Notes: generated by a model from the sequence alone, not told the origin. A DNA stretch of 64,000 nt from Halobellus captivus (GCF_003697845.1 NZ_RDQE01000012.1:53511-117510), one strand, 5' to 3'. Positions 16,821 to 26,340 are shown, counted from the stretch's first letter. Translations and numbers: made by a program.

Positions 16821-19800
16821 TCAGGCGACCGGGGCGATCCCGATCGCCACCGTGACGTCCTCGACGTTCCACTCCTCCGTGAGTCCGTCGGGGTCGCTCG
16901 CGGCGTCGGTCGGTCCCTCGAGCCACGCGTCGGCGCGGACCTCGTCCGCGATCAGGTCGGCGTGCTCGTCGACGAAGCCGGCCACGCGGTCGTCGTCGAC
17001 GGCGACACCCAGCCGGATCCGGGCCTCGACATCGAGGTCGAGCTCCTTTCGCATCTCCTGGATCCGGCGTATCACGTCCCGAGCGTATCCCTCGGACTCG
17101 ATCTCGGGCGTCAGGGAGGTGTCGACGTACACCGTCCCGCCGTCGAAGTCCGCCCCGGTGACGTTCTCTGGCGGTTCGGCGACGTACTCGACCATCCCGT
17201 CGTCGAGGTCGAGCGGCTCGCCGTCGAGCGTGAGCTCGCCGGCCTCGACCGCCTCGCGGGTCGCGCCCTGGACCGCCTCCATCACCCGCTGGGCGTCGCC
17301 GCCGAAGGCGGGACCGATCTCCGACATCCGCGGCTCCGCGGTCTCGACGAGCTCGTCGAACGCGTCGGTGACGCGGACGTCGCGGGCGTTGACGCGGTCC
17401 GCGATGAGGTCCGCGAGGCGGTCGACCGCGCCCGCGACCGCGTCGTCATCGGTCTCGACGACGACGCGCGGGACGGGCCAGCGGAGCTTCCGACCGGCCT
17501 GCTGGCGCGCGTTCGCGGCGGCCTCCTCCACGTCGCGGAGGACTGCCACGTCGCGTTCGAGCTCGGGATCGCGCAGGTCGTCGTCGGGCTCGGGATACGA
17601 CAGGGCGTGGACCGTGGTCGCCTCGCCGTCGAGCGTCCGGTACATCCGCTCGGTTAGATACGGCGCGATCGGCGCGAGCAGCCGGACGGTCTCGTCGAGG
17701 ACCGTCGAGAGCGTCGCGTACGCCCCGCGCTTCGAGGCGGAGTCGGCTTCCTCCCACATGCGGTCGCGGACGGCCTTGACGTAGAACCGCGAGACGTCCT
17801 GCGTGACGAACTCGATGACGGCGTTGACCGCGTCGCTGACGCGGTAGTCGTCCCACGCCTCCGCGACCTCCGTCTCGACCGACTGGAGCCGCGAGAGCAC
17901 CCACTCGTCGACGAGCTCGAGCTCGCCGTCCGAGAGGTCCGCCTCGGCCGGGTCGTAGCCGTCGAGCTCCATGTACTCGAGCGGGAAGCGGAAGACGTTC
18001 CAGAGGATGTTGAGCTTTCCCTGGATCTCGCCCAGTCCGTCCCACTCGAACGCGAGGTCGACGCCCTGCTGGTCGTGCGAGAGGAGATACGTGCGGAGGG
18101 GGTCGCGGCCGGCCCGGTCTATCGCCTCCTCGGGCGTGACGATGTTGCCGACGGACTTGGACATCTTGCGGCCGTCCTCGTCGTTGGCGAACCCGTGCAT
18201 GATCACCTCCTCGTAGGGGATCTGGCCGACCGCGGCGGTCCCCATCCCGAGCTGTGACCAGAACCAGCCGCGCGTCTGGTCGTGCGCCTCGATTATCAGG
18301 TCGGCGGGCCACAGCTCCTCGAAGGCCGCCTCGTTCGTCGGGTAGCCGAGGGTGCCCCACGTGGCGACCGACGAGTCGAGCCAGACGTCGAAGACGTCCT
18401 CGACGCGCCGGTAGGTCGTTCCGTCCTCGACGATCGTCAGGTCGTCCACCGAGGGACGGTGGAGGTCGATCGACTCGGGGTCGACGTCCTCCTCGACCCG
18501 GTCGGCCAGCTCCTCGCGGGTGCCGATCACGATCATGTCCTCGTCGAGGTTCCCCGCCTCCGCGTCCTCGGGCACCCAGATCGGGATCGGGATCCCCCAG
18601 TAGCGCTGCCGGGAGACGTTCCAGTCGGGCGCGTCCTCGATGAAGTCGCGGAAGCGGTTGTCACGGGCCCACCCCGGGTGCCACTCCGACTCCTCCATGT
18701 TGGCGAGGAGGTCCTCCTTCACGTCCGTGATCGAGATGAACCACTGGTCGGTGACCAGCTGGATGATTCCCGTGTCACACCGCCAGCAGTGGCCGTAGCT
18801 GTGATCGACCGTGCCGTGTGCGAGCATGTGGCCGCCGTCGACGAGGTCCGCGATGATCTCGTCGTTGGCGTCGCGGACGAACTTCCCGGCGTACTCGCCC
18901 GCCTGCTCCGTGAACTCCCCGTTCGGCTCGACGGGGCAGAAGATCTCGAGCCCCAGCTCGCTGCCGCGGTGGAAGTCCTCCTCGCCGTGCCCGGGCGCGG
19001 AGTGGACGAGACCGGTGCGATCGGCCTCCACGTAGTCGGCGGCGTACACCTGTCCCGCGCCCTCGAAGTCCGGATACTCGGCGAGGCGGTCCGCGAGCGG
19101 GTGGTCGTACGCCCATCCGAGCATGTCCGCACCGGAGAGCTCCGCTTCGACCTCGTACTCCTCGTATCGCCCCTCCGAGAGCACGTCCTCGACGCACTCC
19201 GCGGCGACGTAGAGCAGTTCCTCCTCGCCGTCCCGCTCGGCGCGGACGGCGTTGTAGGTGAGCTCCTCGTCGACGGCGACGAAGGTGTTCGCGGGGATCG
19301 TCCACGGGGTCGTCGTCCAGATCACGAGGCTTCCCTCGCGGTCGGCGAGCGGGAACTTCACGTAGATCGAGGGGTCCTCCACGTCCTCGTACTCGACCTC
19401 GTTGTTCGCGATCCCGGTCTCACACCGCGGGCACTGCGAGATCGAGCGTTTCCCCTGTTCGACGAGGCCGTTGTCGGCGACGTTGGAGAACGCCCACCAC
19501 GCGGCCTCCATGTACTCCGGGGAGATCGTCTCGTATGGGTTCTCCCAGTCCATCCACGCGCCGATCGACTGGAAGTCCTCGTCCATCGCCGCCCGGTTCT
19601 CGAGGGCGAACTCCTTGCATTTCTCGATGAACGCCTCCATCCCGTACTCCTCGATGTCCCGCTTGTTCTCGAAGCCGAGCTCCTCCTCGACTTTCACCTC
19701 GATCGGGAGGCCGTGCATGTCGTAGCCCGGCCGGTCCGTGACCCGGTGGCCGGTCATCCGCTTGTGCCGGATGACGGCGTCCTTCAGCGTCTTGTTCCAG

Positions 19801-19973
19801 GCGGTGCCGAGGTGCATCTGCCCGGAGGTGTACGGCGGGCCGTCGACGAAGAAGAAGGGCGGGTCGTCGGCGTGCGCCTCTTTCGCCGCCTCGTAGGCGT
19901 CCGCGTCGTCCCAGTACTCCTCGACCGCCGATTCGACGTCGGCGGGCGTGTACTGGTCGTCGATCTGCTCCAT
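16821..19973 (-). CDS. ileS: Isoleucine--tRNA ligase
   Basis: This class I aminoacyl-tRNA synthetase has 1050 residues. The HIGH motif appears as HLGT at 54-57 and KMSKS is at 603-607. A CP1 editing domain lies between them, and an anticodon-binding domain with a long C-terminal extension follows, as in archaeal/eukaryal IleRS. ATG 19973 (MEQIDDQYTPADVES) is the conserved start; the upstream in-frame stretch contains the promoter. The zinc-type Cys residues CPRC (about 226) and CWRC (about 446) are present. It charges tRNA-Ile in the cytoplasm. Confidence 0.96.
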   Translation of the reverse strand: MEQIDDQYTPADVESAVEEYWDDADAYEAAKEAHADDPPFFFVDGPPYTSGQMHLGTAWNKTLKDAVIRHKRMTGHRVTDRPGYDMHGLPIEVKVEEELGFENKRDIEEYGMEAFIEKCKEFALENRAAMDEDFQSIGAWMDWENPYETISPEYMEAAWWAFSNVADNGLVEQGKRSISQCPRCETGIANNEVEYEDVEDPSIYVKFPLADREGSLVIWTTTPWTIPANTFVAVDEELTYNAVRAERDGEEELLYVAAECVEDVLSEGRYEEYEVEAELSGADMLGWAYDHPLADRLAEYPDFEGAGQVYAADYVEADRTGLVHSAPGHGEEDFHRGSELGLEIFCPVEPNGEFTEQAGEYAGKFVRDANDEIIADLVDGGHMLAHGTVDHSYGHCWRCDTGIIQLVTDQWFISITDVKEDLLANMEESEWHPGWARDNRFRDFIEDAPDWNVSRQRYWGIPIPIWVPEDAEAGNLDEDMIVIGTREELADRVEEDVDPESIDLHRPSVDDLTIVEDGTTYRRVEDVFDVWLDSSVATWGTLGYPTNEAAFEELWPADLIIEAHDQTRGWFWSQLGMGTAAVGQIPYEEVIMHGFANDEDGRKMSKSVGNIVTPEEAIDRAGRDPLRTYLLSHDQQGVDLAFEWDGLGEIQGKLNILWNVFRFPLEYMELDGYDPAEADLSDGELELVDEWVLSRLQSVETEVAEAWDDYRVSDAVNAVIEFVTQDVSRFYVKAVRDRMWEEADSASKRGAYATLSTVLDETVRLLAPIAPYLTERMYRTLDGEATTVHALSYPEPDDDLRDPELERDVAVLRDVEEAAANARQQAGRKLRWPVPRVVVETDDDAVAGAVDRLADLIADRVNARDVRVTDAFDELVETAEPRMSEIGPAFGGDAQRVMEAVQGATREAVEAGELTLDGEPLDLDDGMVEYVAEPPENVTGADFDGGTVYVDTSLTPEIESEGYARDVIRRIQEMRKELDLDVEARIRLGVAVDDDRVAGFVDEHADLIADEVRADAWLEGPTDAASDPDGLTEEWNVEDVTVAIGIAPVA

Positions 19974-19992
19974 ACGAGTGTGTCCGCTCCCG

Positions 19993-20006
19993 CGTATTTG
20001 AATACG
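19993..20006 (-). promoter_or_regulatory. TATA-like box of ileS
   Basis: The palindromic A/T-rich stretch cgtatttgaatacg is centred about 26 bases upstream of the ileS start on this strand. It is the only such stretch in the spacer. Confidence 0.6.
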
Positions 20007-20161
20007 GCGGACTCGGGGTCGACACCGCGGCGGAACCCGAGCGGTGGGACACGGCCGCGTTCCGGAACGGAGCGGACGGCCCGGGTCGGAGGCTGACACA
20101 CGTCGGATTAACTCGGGTAATCGGCGCATACCAATACCGTCTCAGCCCCGACGACCCGCGT

Positions 20162-21499
20162 ATGAACGTCGCACGTTCGGCTCTCGTGGGAGCGACGGTA
20201 CTGTTCGTCGCGCTCGTCGCGACCGGCGGCGCGGCCGGCGCCGATCCGATAACGCTCACCGTCTCGGTGGCCGACGAGGACGGCGACCCCGTCGGCGGCG
20301 TGGACATCGAGGCGACGTGGGAGACCGAATCGGACGAGACGGGGACCGCGTCCGGCACGACGGCGAGCAACGGGAACGTGCTCCTCGACGTCCCCGAGGG
20401 AGCGAGCGTCGAGTTGGACGTCGACGACGGCACCTACGTCCGGAACCGGCCCCTTCGGATCGCCAACGCGAGCGCGGCGGACGTCTCGCTCGGCGTCTCC
20501 CGGAGCGGGACCGCGACGGTGACGGTCGTCGACGATCGAAACCGGTCGCAGGCCGACGCCAGGGTTACCGTTCGCGAGGACGGGCGATCGATCGACCGCG
20601 GCGAGACCGACTCTGACGGCGTCTACGAGACGGCTCGCCTCGAGCGCGGCACGTACGACGTCACCGTCGTGAAACCGGGATACTTCGAGACGGAGCGGTC
20701 GGTGACCGTGTCGCGGAACGCGGAGACGACGGTCGGCATCGAGCGGGGTACCGTGACCCTCGAGGTGCGCACGTTCGACGACCATTTCGACCCGCCCGTC
20801 CCGATCGAGACGGGGGCGATCCGCGTGTCCTCGGCGGTGTACGGCGGCGAGGTGAGCGTGACCGAGGGGACGGCCTCGCTCAACGTTCCCGTGAACGACG
20901 CGTACACGGTCGCGGTCGTGAAGGAGGGATACGACGCCTCGTCCGAACGGGTCCGGGTTCGAGAGTCCCCGGTGAGCACGAACCTCACGGCGCGACGGAT
21001 CCCCACGCTGTCCGTCACGCCGGCCAATGAACGCGTCCTCGTCGGCGAGACGACCCGCGTGACGGTGCGGAACGCGTACGACGAGCCGACGGCCGGTGCG
21101 ACGGTCGAGGTCGACGGCGACGCGGTCGGCGAAACCGACGAGCGCGGGGAGGTCGACGTGCCGATATCCTCCGTCGGGAACCGAACGATCGTCGCGCGGG
21201 ACGGGGACGTCACGTCCGATCCGGTGACGGTCGAGGGCGTCGAGACCGTGGACGGGGCCGACCCGGACGGGAACGGCTCCGACGACGACGCCGGAAACGA
21301 CTCCGACGACGACGGGAACGCCTCGGACGGCTCCGACGACGGAAACGGCTCGGACGGCTCCGACGACGGAAACGGCTCGGACGACACCGACGACGGCGAT
21401 CCGGGGAACACCGACGACTGGATTCCCGGATTCGGCGTCGTCGCCGCGGTATTCGCCCTTCTCGCGGCCGGCGCGGTGGGTCGACGTCGGGATCCGTGA
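20162..21499 (+). CDS. Secreted PGF-CTERM protein with carboxypeptidase-regulatory-like repeats
   Basis: The 445-residue protein has an N-terminal signal peptide (about 1-27, ending ATGGAAGA). Several beta-sandwich repeats of the carboxypeptidase-regulatory/PEGA type follow (for example ERGTYDVTVVKPGYFETERS and NDAYTVAVVKEGYDASSERV), then an Ig-like repeat and a low-complexity Asp/Gly/Asn/Ser stalk (about 361-417). The C-terminal signal is PGFG, a hydrophobic helix and GRRRDP. This is a PGF-CTERM sorting signal, so the protein is a probable substrate of the archaeosortase at 8704 and ends up lipid-anchored on the cell surface. N-x-S/T sites in the stalk suggest glycosylation. Its binding role is unknown. 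Confidence 0.88.
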   Translation: MNVARSALVGATVLFVALVATGGAAGADPITLTVSVADEDGDPVGGVDIEATWETESDETGTASGTTASNGNVLLDVPEGASVELDVDDGTYVRNRPLRIANASAADVSLGVSRSGTATVTVVDDRNRSQADARVTVREDGRSIDRGETDSDGVYETARLERGTYDVTVVKPGYFETERSVTVSRNAETTVGIERGTVTLEVRTFDDHFDPPVPIETGAIRVSSAVYGGEVSVTEGTASLNVPVNDAYTVAVVKEGYDASSERVRVRESPVSTNLTARRIPTLSVTPANERVLVGETTRVTVRNAYDEPTAGATVEVDGDAVGETDERGEVDVPISSVGNRTIVARDGDVTSDPVTVEGVETVDGADPDGNGSDDDAGNDSDDDGNASDGSDDGNGSDGSDDGNGSDDTDDGDPGNTDDWIPGFGVVAAVFALLAAGAVGRRRDP

Positions 21500-21505
21500 A
21501 GGCCG

Positions 21506-22651
21506 TTACCGCTCGATCCCTGCCTCCGTAAACGTCGCCATCCGGTCGTGAGTCCGGCAAGCGGCGCGGTAGGTCGCGAGCGCGAGCGCCGCGCCGGAGC
21601 CCTCCCCGAGCCGGAAGTCGTGATCGAAGAGCGGGTCGAGATCCAGGGCATCGAGTTGGACCGCGTGACCCGGCTCGCTGCCGACGTGCGAGGGGAGGAG
21701 GTACGGCCGGACGTCGCCGGCGACCGCGTCGGCGACGAGCGCGGCCGCTCCCGAGACCACGCCGTCGACGACGACCGGCGTCCGGTCGGCCGCACAGCCG
21801 AGCGCGACCCCGGCGAGGAGGCCGATCTCGTAGCCGCCGACGCGGCGGAGGACCTCGACCGCGTCGGTGGGTTCATCGGCGTCGTCGCCGTCGCCGCCGG
21901 CACCCACGCCATCACCGTCGTCACCGCCGTCGAGCCCGTTTCGCGAGAGCGCTCGCTCCACGACTGCGACCTTGTGTGCGCGCGTCTCCTCGTCGACGCC
22001 GGTTCCCCGACCCGTGACCCGGTCGGGATCCGCGCCGGCCAGCGCCGCCGTGAGCGCGGCGGCGACCGTGGTGTTGCCGATCCCCATCTCGCCGAGCGCG
22101 ACGATCCCGGCGTCGGAAAGTCGCGTCCGGGCGGTCCGCACGCCGGCCTCCAGGCTCGCGATCGCGTCGTTCCGGGACATCGCCGGGCCATTCGAGAGGT
22201 CGTCGGTGCCGGAGCCGATCCGCTCGTCGACGACGGGGACCGTGTCGTCTCCGTCGCACTCGTCGACCTCGACCGGCGGCCCGTCGACGCCGGCGTCGAC
22301 GACGAGCGTGTCCGCGCCGACGACCTCGTCGATAGCGGAGACCGCCGCCCCGCCGGCGGCGAAGTTGCGAACCATGGCTCGGGTCACGGCCTGCGGGTAC
22401 GCCGAGACGCCCCGGTCGACCACGCCGTGGTCCGCGGCGGCGACGACGACGGTCGGGTCCGCGAGCGTCGGCCGTGGATCGCCGGTGAGCCCCGCGATGG
22501 CGACCGCGAGGTCCTCCAGCCGGCCGAGGCTTCCGGGCGGCTTCGTCAGCTCGGCCTGTCGTTGGCGAGCGGCGTCGGCCGCGTCGTCGTCGAACGCCGG
22601 GATCGACGGCGGCGAGAAGTCGGGCGACGAGGAGAGCTCGAGATCGGACAC
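21506..22651 (-). CDS. cobT: Nicotinate-nucleotide--dimethylbenzimidazole phosphoribosyltransferase-like protein
   Basis: The CobT family makes the alpha-ribazole phosphate of the lower cobamide ligand. The 381-residue protein shows KPPGSLGRLEDLA, VVVAAADHGVVDRGVSAYP, GEMGIGNTT and, near the end, SHVGSEPGHAVQLDALDLDP. An Asp/Gly-rich insertion (around 245-262) interrupts the fold at a surface loop. The start is GTG 22651, two bases after the stop of the gene at 22654, so they form an operon. It is convergent with the PGF-CTERM gene, with only six bases between. No other cobamide gene is in this window. Confidence 0.9.
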   Translation of the reverse strand: MSDLELSSSPDFSPPSIPAFDDDAADAARQRQAELTKPPGSLGRLEDLAVAIAGLTGDPRPTLADPTVVVAAADHGVVDRGVSAYPQAVTRAMVRNFAAGGAAVSAIDEVVGADTLVVDAGVDGPPVEVDECDGDDTVPVVDERIGSGTDDLSNGPAMSRNDAIASLEAGVRTARTRLSDAGIVALGEMGIGNTTVAAALTAALAGADPDRVTGRGTGVDEETRAHKVAVVERALSRNGLDGGDDGDGVGAGGDGDDADEPTDAVEVLRRVGGYEIGLLAGVALGCAADRTPVVVDGVVSGAAALVADAVAGDVRPYLLPSHVGSEPGHAVQLDALDLDPLFDHDFRLGEGSGAALALATYRAACRTHDRMATFTEAGIER

Positions 22652-22653
22652 GG

Positions 22654-23112
22654 TCAGGCGTCGAAGTCCGGGAGGTCGTCGGGCGCCTCGTACTCCGATT
22701 CCCAGTCGATGTACTCGTCTTTGAGCACGTCACAGACGACCTGTCCGAGCTCCGTGAGTCCGGCGTTGATCGCGGAGACGGATCCCCACGAGTCGAGGTC
22801 GGCGTGGTACTCCCGCTCCTTCCAGTCCTCGGGGATCCCCGGCGCGTGATACCCCACGCGGTCGGCGAAGGAGTCCCAGAAGAAGTCGAACCGGGAGACG
22901 AGATCGAGGTCCTCGACTATCCGCCAGTCGGACTCGTCGAGGTCGCTGTCGGCGGCCCACTCCGAGAACGCCTCCTCCCAGGCACCCTCGCGCAGGAACG
23001 CCTCGAGGTCGTCGCGGCGGTACTCGCCGCCGGCCACGTCGGCGTCCTCGTACTCGTTCGGGTCGACGGCGGACAGCTCCGGCGGGTCCGGCGTCTCGAT
23101 GTCGAGCGACAT
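22654..23112 (-). CDS. Conserved acidic protein upstream of cobT
   Basis: The 152-residue protein is strongly acidic and rich in Trp, Phe and Tyr (motifs EWAADSDLDESDWRIVEDL and FDFFWDSFADRVGYHAPGIP). It has no membrane segment and no cysteine cluster. I do not recognise a named family. ATG 23112 gives the start MSLDIETPDPPEL; longer in-frame sequence upstream is Arg-rich and probably untranslated. The two-base gap to cobT suggests co-expression. Confidence 0.75.
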   Translation of the reverse strand: MSLDIETPDPPELSAVDPNEYEDADVAGGEYRRDDLEAFLREGAWEEAFSEWAADSDLDESDWRIVEDLDLVSRFDFFWDSFADRVGYHAPGIPEDWKEREYHADLDSWGSVSAINAGLTELGQVVCDVLKDEYIDWESEYEAPDDLPDFDA

Positions 23113-23283
23113 GTCCGACCGTCCGAGCCGGGGAGTCAAAACGGTGCGGGCTCGGCGACGACGGGATCGACGACGACCGGCTCGATAGGGTGGAGTAGGG
23201 AGGGGTAGAGGGGTAGAGAAGGATAGGGTAGGGAAGCGGCCGCGATCCGGTCCTTTTACCGCGCCGACCGAGTATCTCGGGAC

Positions 23284-23691
23284 ATGAACGTTCGCGACCG
23301 CTCCCGCCAGGTCGGGATCGCCGCCGCGCTCGCCAGCGCCCTCCTGCTCGCCGCGCCGTACGCGCTCGTGACCGGCTTCGACGCCCAACTCGCCGGGTAC
23401 TACACGGCCGGCCCGATAGGGGCCGGCGGGGTCGCGCTGTTCGCGCTGTTGAGCGCGGTCGTGTTCGCCTCGGTCGAGCGGGGGAACGTCGACCCGGGGA
23501 CGCTCGCCGGCGCGCTCGTCGTCCTCGGTGCCGCGACGACGCTCACCGCGGCGGTCTGGTGGCTCTCGATCGAGCCGACGACGATGTTCGGCGAGCATCG
23601 CTGGCTGGAGCATCACGCGACCGCCGTGACGGTCGTCTCGGTGCCGGTACCGCTCTGTGCCGGCGTGTACGCGCGCGAACTGTTGGGCTGA
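23284..23691 (+). CDS. Four-helix membrane protein, uncharacterised
   Basis: The 135-residue protein has four hydrophobic helices (about 10-30, 38-62, 70-92 and 110-130) and little else; a His pair (HH) precedes the last helix. Similar short membrane proteins are found in haloarchaea, but I know no function. ATG 23284 follows a short spacer with the sequence ccttttacc (about 23252-23260) as a possible TATA box. Confidence 0.7.
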   Translation: MNVRDRSRQVGIAAALASALLLAAPYALVTGFDAQLAGYYTAGPIGAGGVALFALLSAVVFASVERGNVDPGTLAGALVVLGAATTLTAAVWWLSIEPTTMFGEHRWLEHHATAVTVVSVPVPLCAGVYARELLG

Positions 23692-23706
23692 AACGCGGGG
23701 TCACGG

Positions 23707-23748
23707 AGGGATCCGGGCGGCTCGGGTAGGGATCCGGGCGGCTCGGGT
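23707..23748. repeat. 21-bp direct repeat, two perfect copies
   Basis: The unit agggatccgggcggctcggg(t) occurs at 23707 and again at 23728 without a gap, directly before the 7S RNA promoter. Confidence 0.85.
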
Positions 23749-23759
23749 CCCGCGAACGA

Positions 23760-23771
23760 AAGGCCCTTATG
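23760..23771 (+). promoter_or_regulatory. Promoter of the 7S RNA
   Basis: aaggcccttatg, preceded by an A-rich BRE-like gaacgaa, is about 28 bases before the first bases of the 7S RNA at about 23797. Confidence 0.55.
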
Positions 23772-23796
23772 GGGCACCGATGTAGTGGAAACCGGA

Positions 23797-24097
23797 CTAG
23801 GTCGGGCGGTTAGGCCCCGCTCGTCACCCGTGAGGCAGTCTTCAGCGGGGACCGAACACCGGGCGCGTCCGGATAGACCGGCGCGGGCCCCGAGAGCCAA
23901 CGTGGAAGCCTCGTCCGCCGGGGACAGCGGTCCGTGGCGCCCGCTCGCAGGAGCGGTCCGTCGCGGTTCGTCGGCGACAACGGGTCAGGCGCGGAAGCGA
24001 GCAGCCCACCGCCGGACGCCCGTCGCTCGTCGGGTCGCGGGGTGGAGGAGGCAACCGGGATACCCCGTGCCGGAACGCCGGGCCACCCCGGTCGTCC
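23797..24097 (+). ncRNA. ffs: Signal recognition particle RNA (7S RNA)
   Basis: This is the RNA scaffold of the archaeal signal recognition particle. The sequence begins ctaggtcgggcggttaggcc, like other haloarchaeal 7S RNAs. It contains the SRP54-binding helix 8 motif ggtcaggcgcggaagcgagc (around 23983-24002, with the internal-loop bases gcag just after) and further on gaggaggcaaccgggat, which pairs back. The 3' end ggtcgtcc can pair with the 5' ggac to close helix 1. The length of about 300 bases is normal. Ends are estimated from pairing. The frames that cross it are not genes. Confidence 0.9.
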
Positions 24098-24364
24098 ACC
24101 ACTCATACCGCATTATCCATCCTCCAGCCGCTTCTTCAGGTCCGTTCTGATCACAGTGAAGGTCGTGGACGCTCGCGTCCGTTCCGAGTTCCCCGAGCCA
24201 CACTTCTCGAGCCTAACGTGTGGAGCTCATAGAGTGCCTCTCGACGTCCTGGTTCAACGAAGGAAACGCGAATCAGCCGCGTTGTAGACGCGCGTGTAGT
24301 ACGGGTGTTTCATGGGAGAATCGGATGGATAGAACGGGATCGTTGCTGGCGCGGTGACCACTAG
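24098..24364. other. Intergenic stretch with no supported gene
   Basis: These 267 bases after the 7S RNA have no frame with a plausible protein and no tRNA-like fold that I can see. Composition is a little less GC-rich than the genes. It may hold the 7S terminator and remnants of something older. Confidence 0.5.
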
Positions 24365-24602
24365 CAAAGCCCCAGCCGCGAGGACGCCGGACGCTCGTTG
24401 TGCTCCTCGGTCGCTCGTTTCACTCGCTCTCTGTGGTGCTTACGTCGCCTCCGGCGTCCTCGCAACTGCCCCTTTGAGTCCTACCCGACCGCAACCGCAC
24501 CTCACACCTCCCCAGCCTCGTCGGACGGCCTCCGCTTCGCTCCGGCCGCCGACTCCCTCGCGGACTCCTCGTGCCCTCCCGGGCACTCGGAGGCGCGCCA
24601 CC
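24365..24602 (+). repeat. Structured repeat element, full copy A
   Basis: The element has three hairpins linked by fixed sequences. Hairpin I is bounded by caaag (24365) and ctttg (24472-24476), with a 14-bp perfect stem (24378-24391 with 24450-24463) around a loop of about 58 bases. Core cctcacacctccccagcctcg (24500-24520) follows. Hairpin II has arms 24521-24530 and 24544-24552 with one bulged A, then ctccctcgcg. Hairpin III is gtgccc / gggcac (24571-24586), and the element ends with gcgcgccacc (24593-24602). It lies 40 bases after the stop of trpS. Copies B (53814-54045), C (31795-31905) and D (32684-32788) share the core. Confidence 0.85.
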
Positions 24603-24642
24603 GCGATACGGATCGCCCGTTTCTTCGCCTTTATTGCTCGAT

Positions 24643-26274
24643 TCAGTGCTCGCCGCCCGTCCCGCGCCGGTCGGAGTCGAGGTCGATGTCGAGGTCCTCG
24701 AGCAGCTCCTCGGCCTCCGCGCGTTTCTCCTGGTGCTCCTCGAGGAACTCGCGCATGAGTTCCGCGGCCTGCTCCTTACAGCCGCCACAGAGCCGATCGC
24801 CGTTCACGCACTCGGAGTACACCTCCGCCGCGAGGCCGTCGTCGTCGCCCGCGAGCAGGTACGCGTACAGCTCGTAGACGGGGCACTCGTCGGCCTCGCC
24901 GCCCAACTCGCGCTGTTCTTCCGCCGTGTCGCGCCCACCCGTCGTCGCCGAGCGAACCTTGTCGTAGCCGTCCTCGGGGTCGTCCAGAAGCGAGATGTGG
25001 CTCGCGGGGATCGACGAGGACATCTTCCCGCCGGTGAGCCCGGTCATGAAGCGGTGGTAGATCGAGGAGGGCTGCCGGAAGCCGAAGCCGTCGTGGGCGA
25101 TCTCGACCTCCCGCGCCAGCGACTCGGCCGCCTCCCGCGTCAGTTCGAACGCGTCGACGTGGCCCTCGAAGACGCGCTTCTCGCCGTCGACCGCCTCGAT
25201 CAGCGCCTCGAACGCCTCGTCGGTCGCGTTGCGGTCGAAGAATCGGACGCGCGGGCGGAGCGGCTCCTTGCCGCCGGCCCGCAGCTTCTCGAGGGCGGTC
25301 GCCTTGGCGTCGACGAGGTCGACCTCCTCGGCGTCGACCGCCGGCACCTCGTAGTCCTCGAGCCACTCGGCGGCGTCGATACAGCGGACATCGGTCTCGG
25401 CGTCGTCGCGGTCGTCGGATCCATCACCGGCGTCGCCTCCGTCGCCCGCGAGCGCGTCGTAGGCCGCGCGCACCAGCGTCCGCTCCGCGTCGTCGAGCTC
25501 GAAGCTCGCGAACGCCTCGGTCACCTTGAAGTAGCGTACCCGGGTCGCGAGGTCGCGCGTCAGCCGGACGTGCGGGTCCTGGTCGGGCCCGACCGGGATC
25601 ACCGTGGGTTTCGGCTCGTCGACGAGCTGCGGGTAGAGGATGTCCGCGGTCTGGGTGACGACGCTCTGCATGTGCGAGACGTTCGTCTCCCCGTCGAAGC
25701 CGTAGATCGCCTCGAACTCCGAGAAGTTCGCCTTCGAGCCGAGCTCGAACCCGAGGTCCTGGACCGCGCGGTTGTCCGACTGCCGGTAGAGCTCCCCCTC
25801 CTCGGGATCGAACCCGAGCGCGAGAAGCGAGAGCAGGTAGCTACGGGCGTGCTCGTCGATCTCGTCCCACGACATCCCGCGGGCCGAGTGCGCCTCGAGG
25901 TCGGCGATCAGTCCGAAGACGTCGCCGCCCTGCTCCTGGTGCCAGATCAGCTCGTCGAACACGAGCTTGTGGCCGATGTGCGGGTCGCCGGTGGGCATGA
26001 AGCCCGAGAGCGCGGCGAACGGCTCGTCGTTCGCCATCGCCTCGGCGACCGCGTCGTACTCGCGGTGGCCGAAGATGACGCCGCGGCGCATCAGGTAGTG
26101 CGGGTCGGCGACGTCGTCGGCGACGTCGTCGAACGCCTCGATCCCGAACTCGACGAACAGGTCGGCGTAGTCGCCGACCGACGCCGACCCCCACGGGTCG
26201 AGCGCGACGTCCTCGCTCGGCTCGCCGTCGACGCGCTCGGTCCCGCCGTCCGTGCGGGGGGTGTCCTCGTCCAT
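24643..26274 (-). CDS. trpS: Tryptophan--tRNA ligase
   Basis: This class I synthetase has 543 residues. The HIGH motif is HIGH at 99-102 within PTGDPHIGHK, and the KMSKS loop is KMSSS at 417-421. The archaeal/eukaryal type is shown by the GFMPTGDPHIGH context and by an acidic Gly/Asp insertion (around 280-292). The C-terminal quarter carries a CGGCKEQ motif. ATG 26274 gives MDEDTPRTDGG; an in-frame ATG nine codons upstream is less likely. It is the downstream neighbour of endA on the same strand, an arrangement common in haloarchaea and one that recalls the intron-containing tRNA-Trp substrate of EndA. Confidence 0.95.
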   Translation of the reverse strand: MDEDTPRTDGGTERVDGEPSEDVALDPWGSASVGDYADLFVEFGIEAFDDVADDVADPHYLMRRGVIFGHREYDAVAEAMANDEPFAALSGFMPTGDPHIGHKLVFDELIWHQEQGGDVFGLIADLEAHSARGMSWDEIDEHARSYLLSLLALGFDPEEGELYRQSDNRAVQDLGFELGSKANFSEFEAIYGFDGETNVSHMQSVVTQTADILYPQLVDEPKPTVIPVGPDQDPHVRLTRDLATRVRYFKVTEAFASFELDDAERTLVRAAYDALAGDGGDAGDGSDDRDDAETDVRCIDAAEWLEDYEVPAVDAEEVDLVDAKATALEKLRAGGKEPLRPRVRFFDRNATDEAFEALIEAVDGEKRVFEGHVDAFELTREAAESLAREVEIAHDGFGFRQPSSIYHRFMTGLTGGKMSSSIPASHISLLDDPEDGYDKVRSATTGGRDTAEEQRELGGEADECPVYELYAYLLAGDDDGLAAEVYSECVNGDRLCGGCKEQAAELMREFLEEHQEKRAEAEELLEDLDIDLDSDRRGTGGEH

Positions 26275-26340
26275 ACCTTCCCTTGCCGGCGGTCGACGCA
26301 AAAACCGTTCGCTTGCGCGGGCGGGCGGTCGAACCGAGAA

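Noticed and set aside
23785..24287. Overlapping frames of 95-121 residues on both strands
   Set aside because: They lie on the 7S RNA, which explains the sequence.
24098..24364. Possible tRNA after the 7S RNA (ggttcaacg near 24250)
   Set aside because: No cloverleaf can be formed around it; the T-arm-like motif stands alone.
24354..24877. Several frames over the structured repeat next to trpS
   Set aside because: They run through the hairpins and core, change between copies, and resemble no protein.
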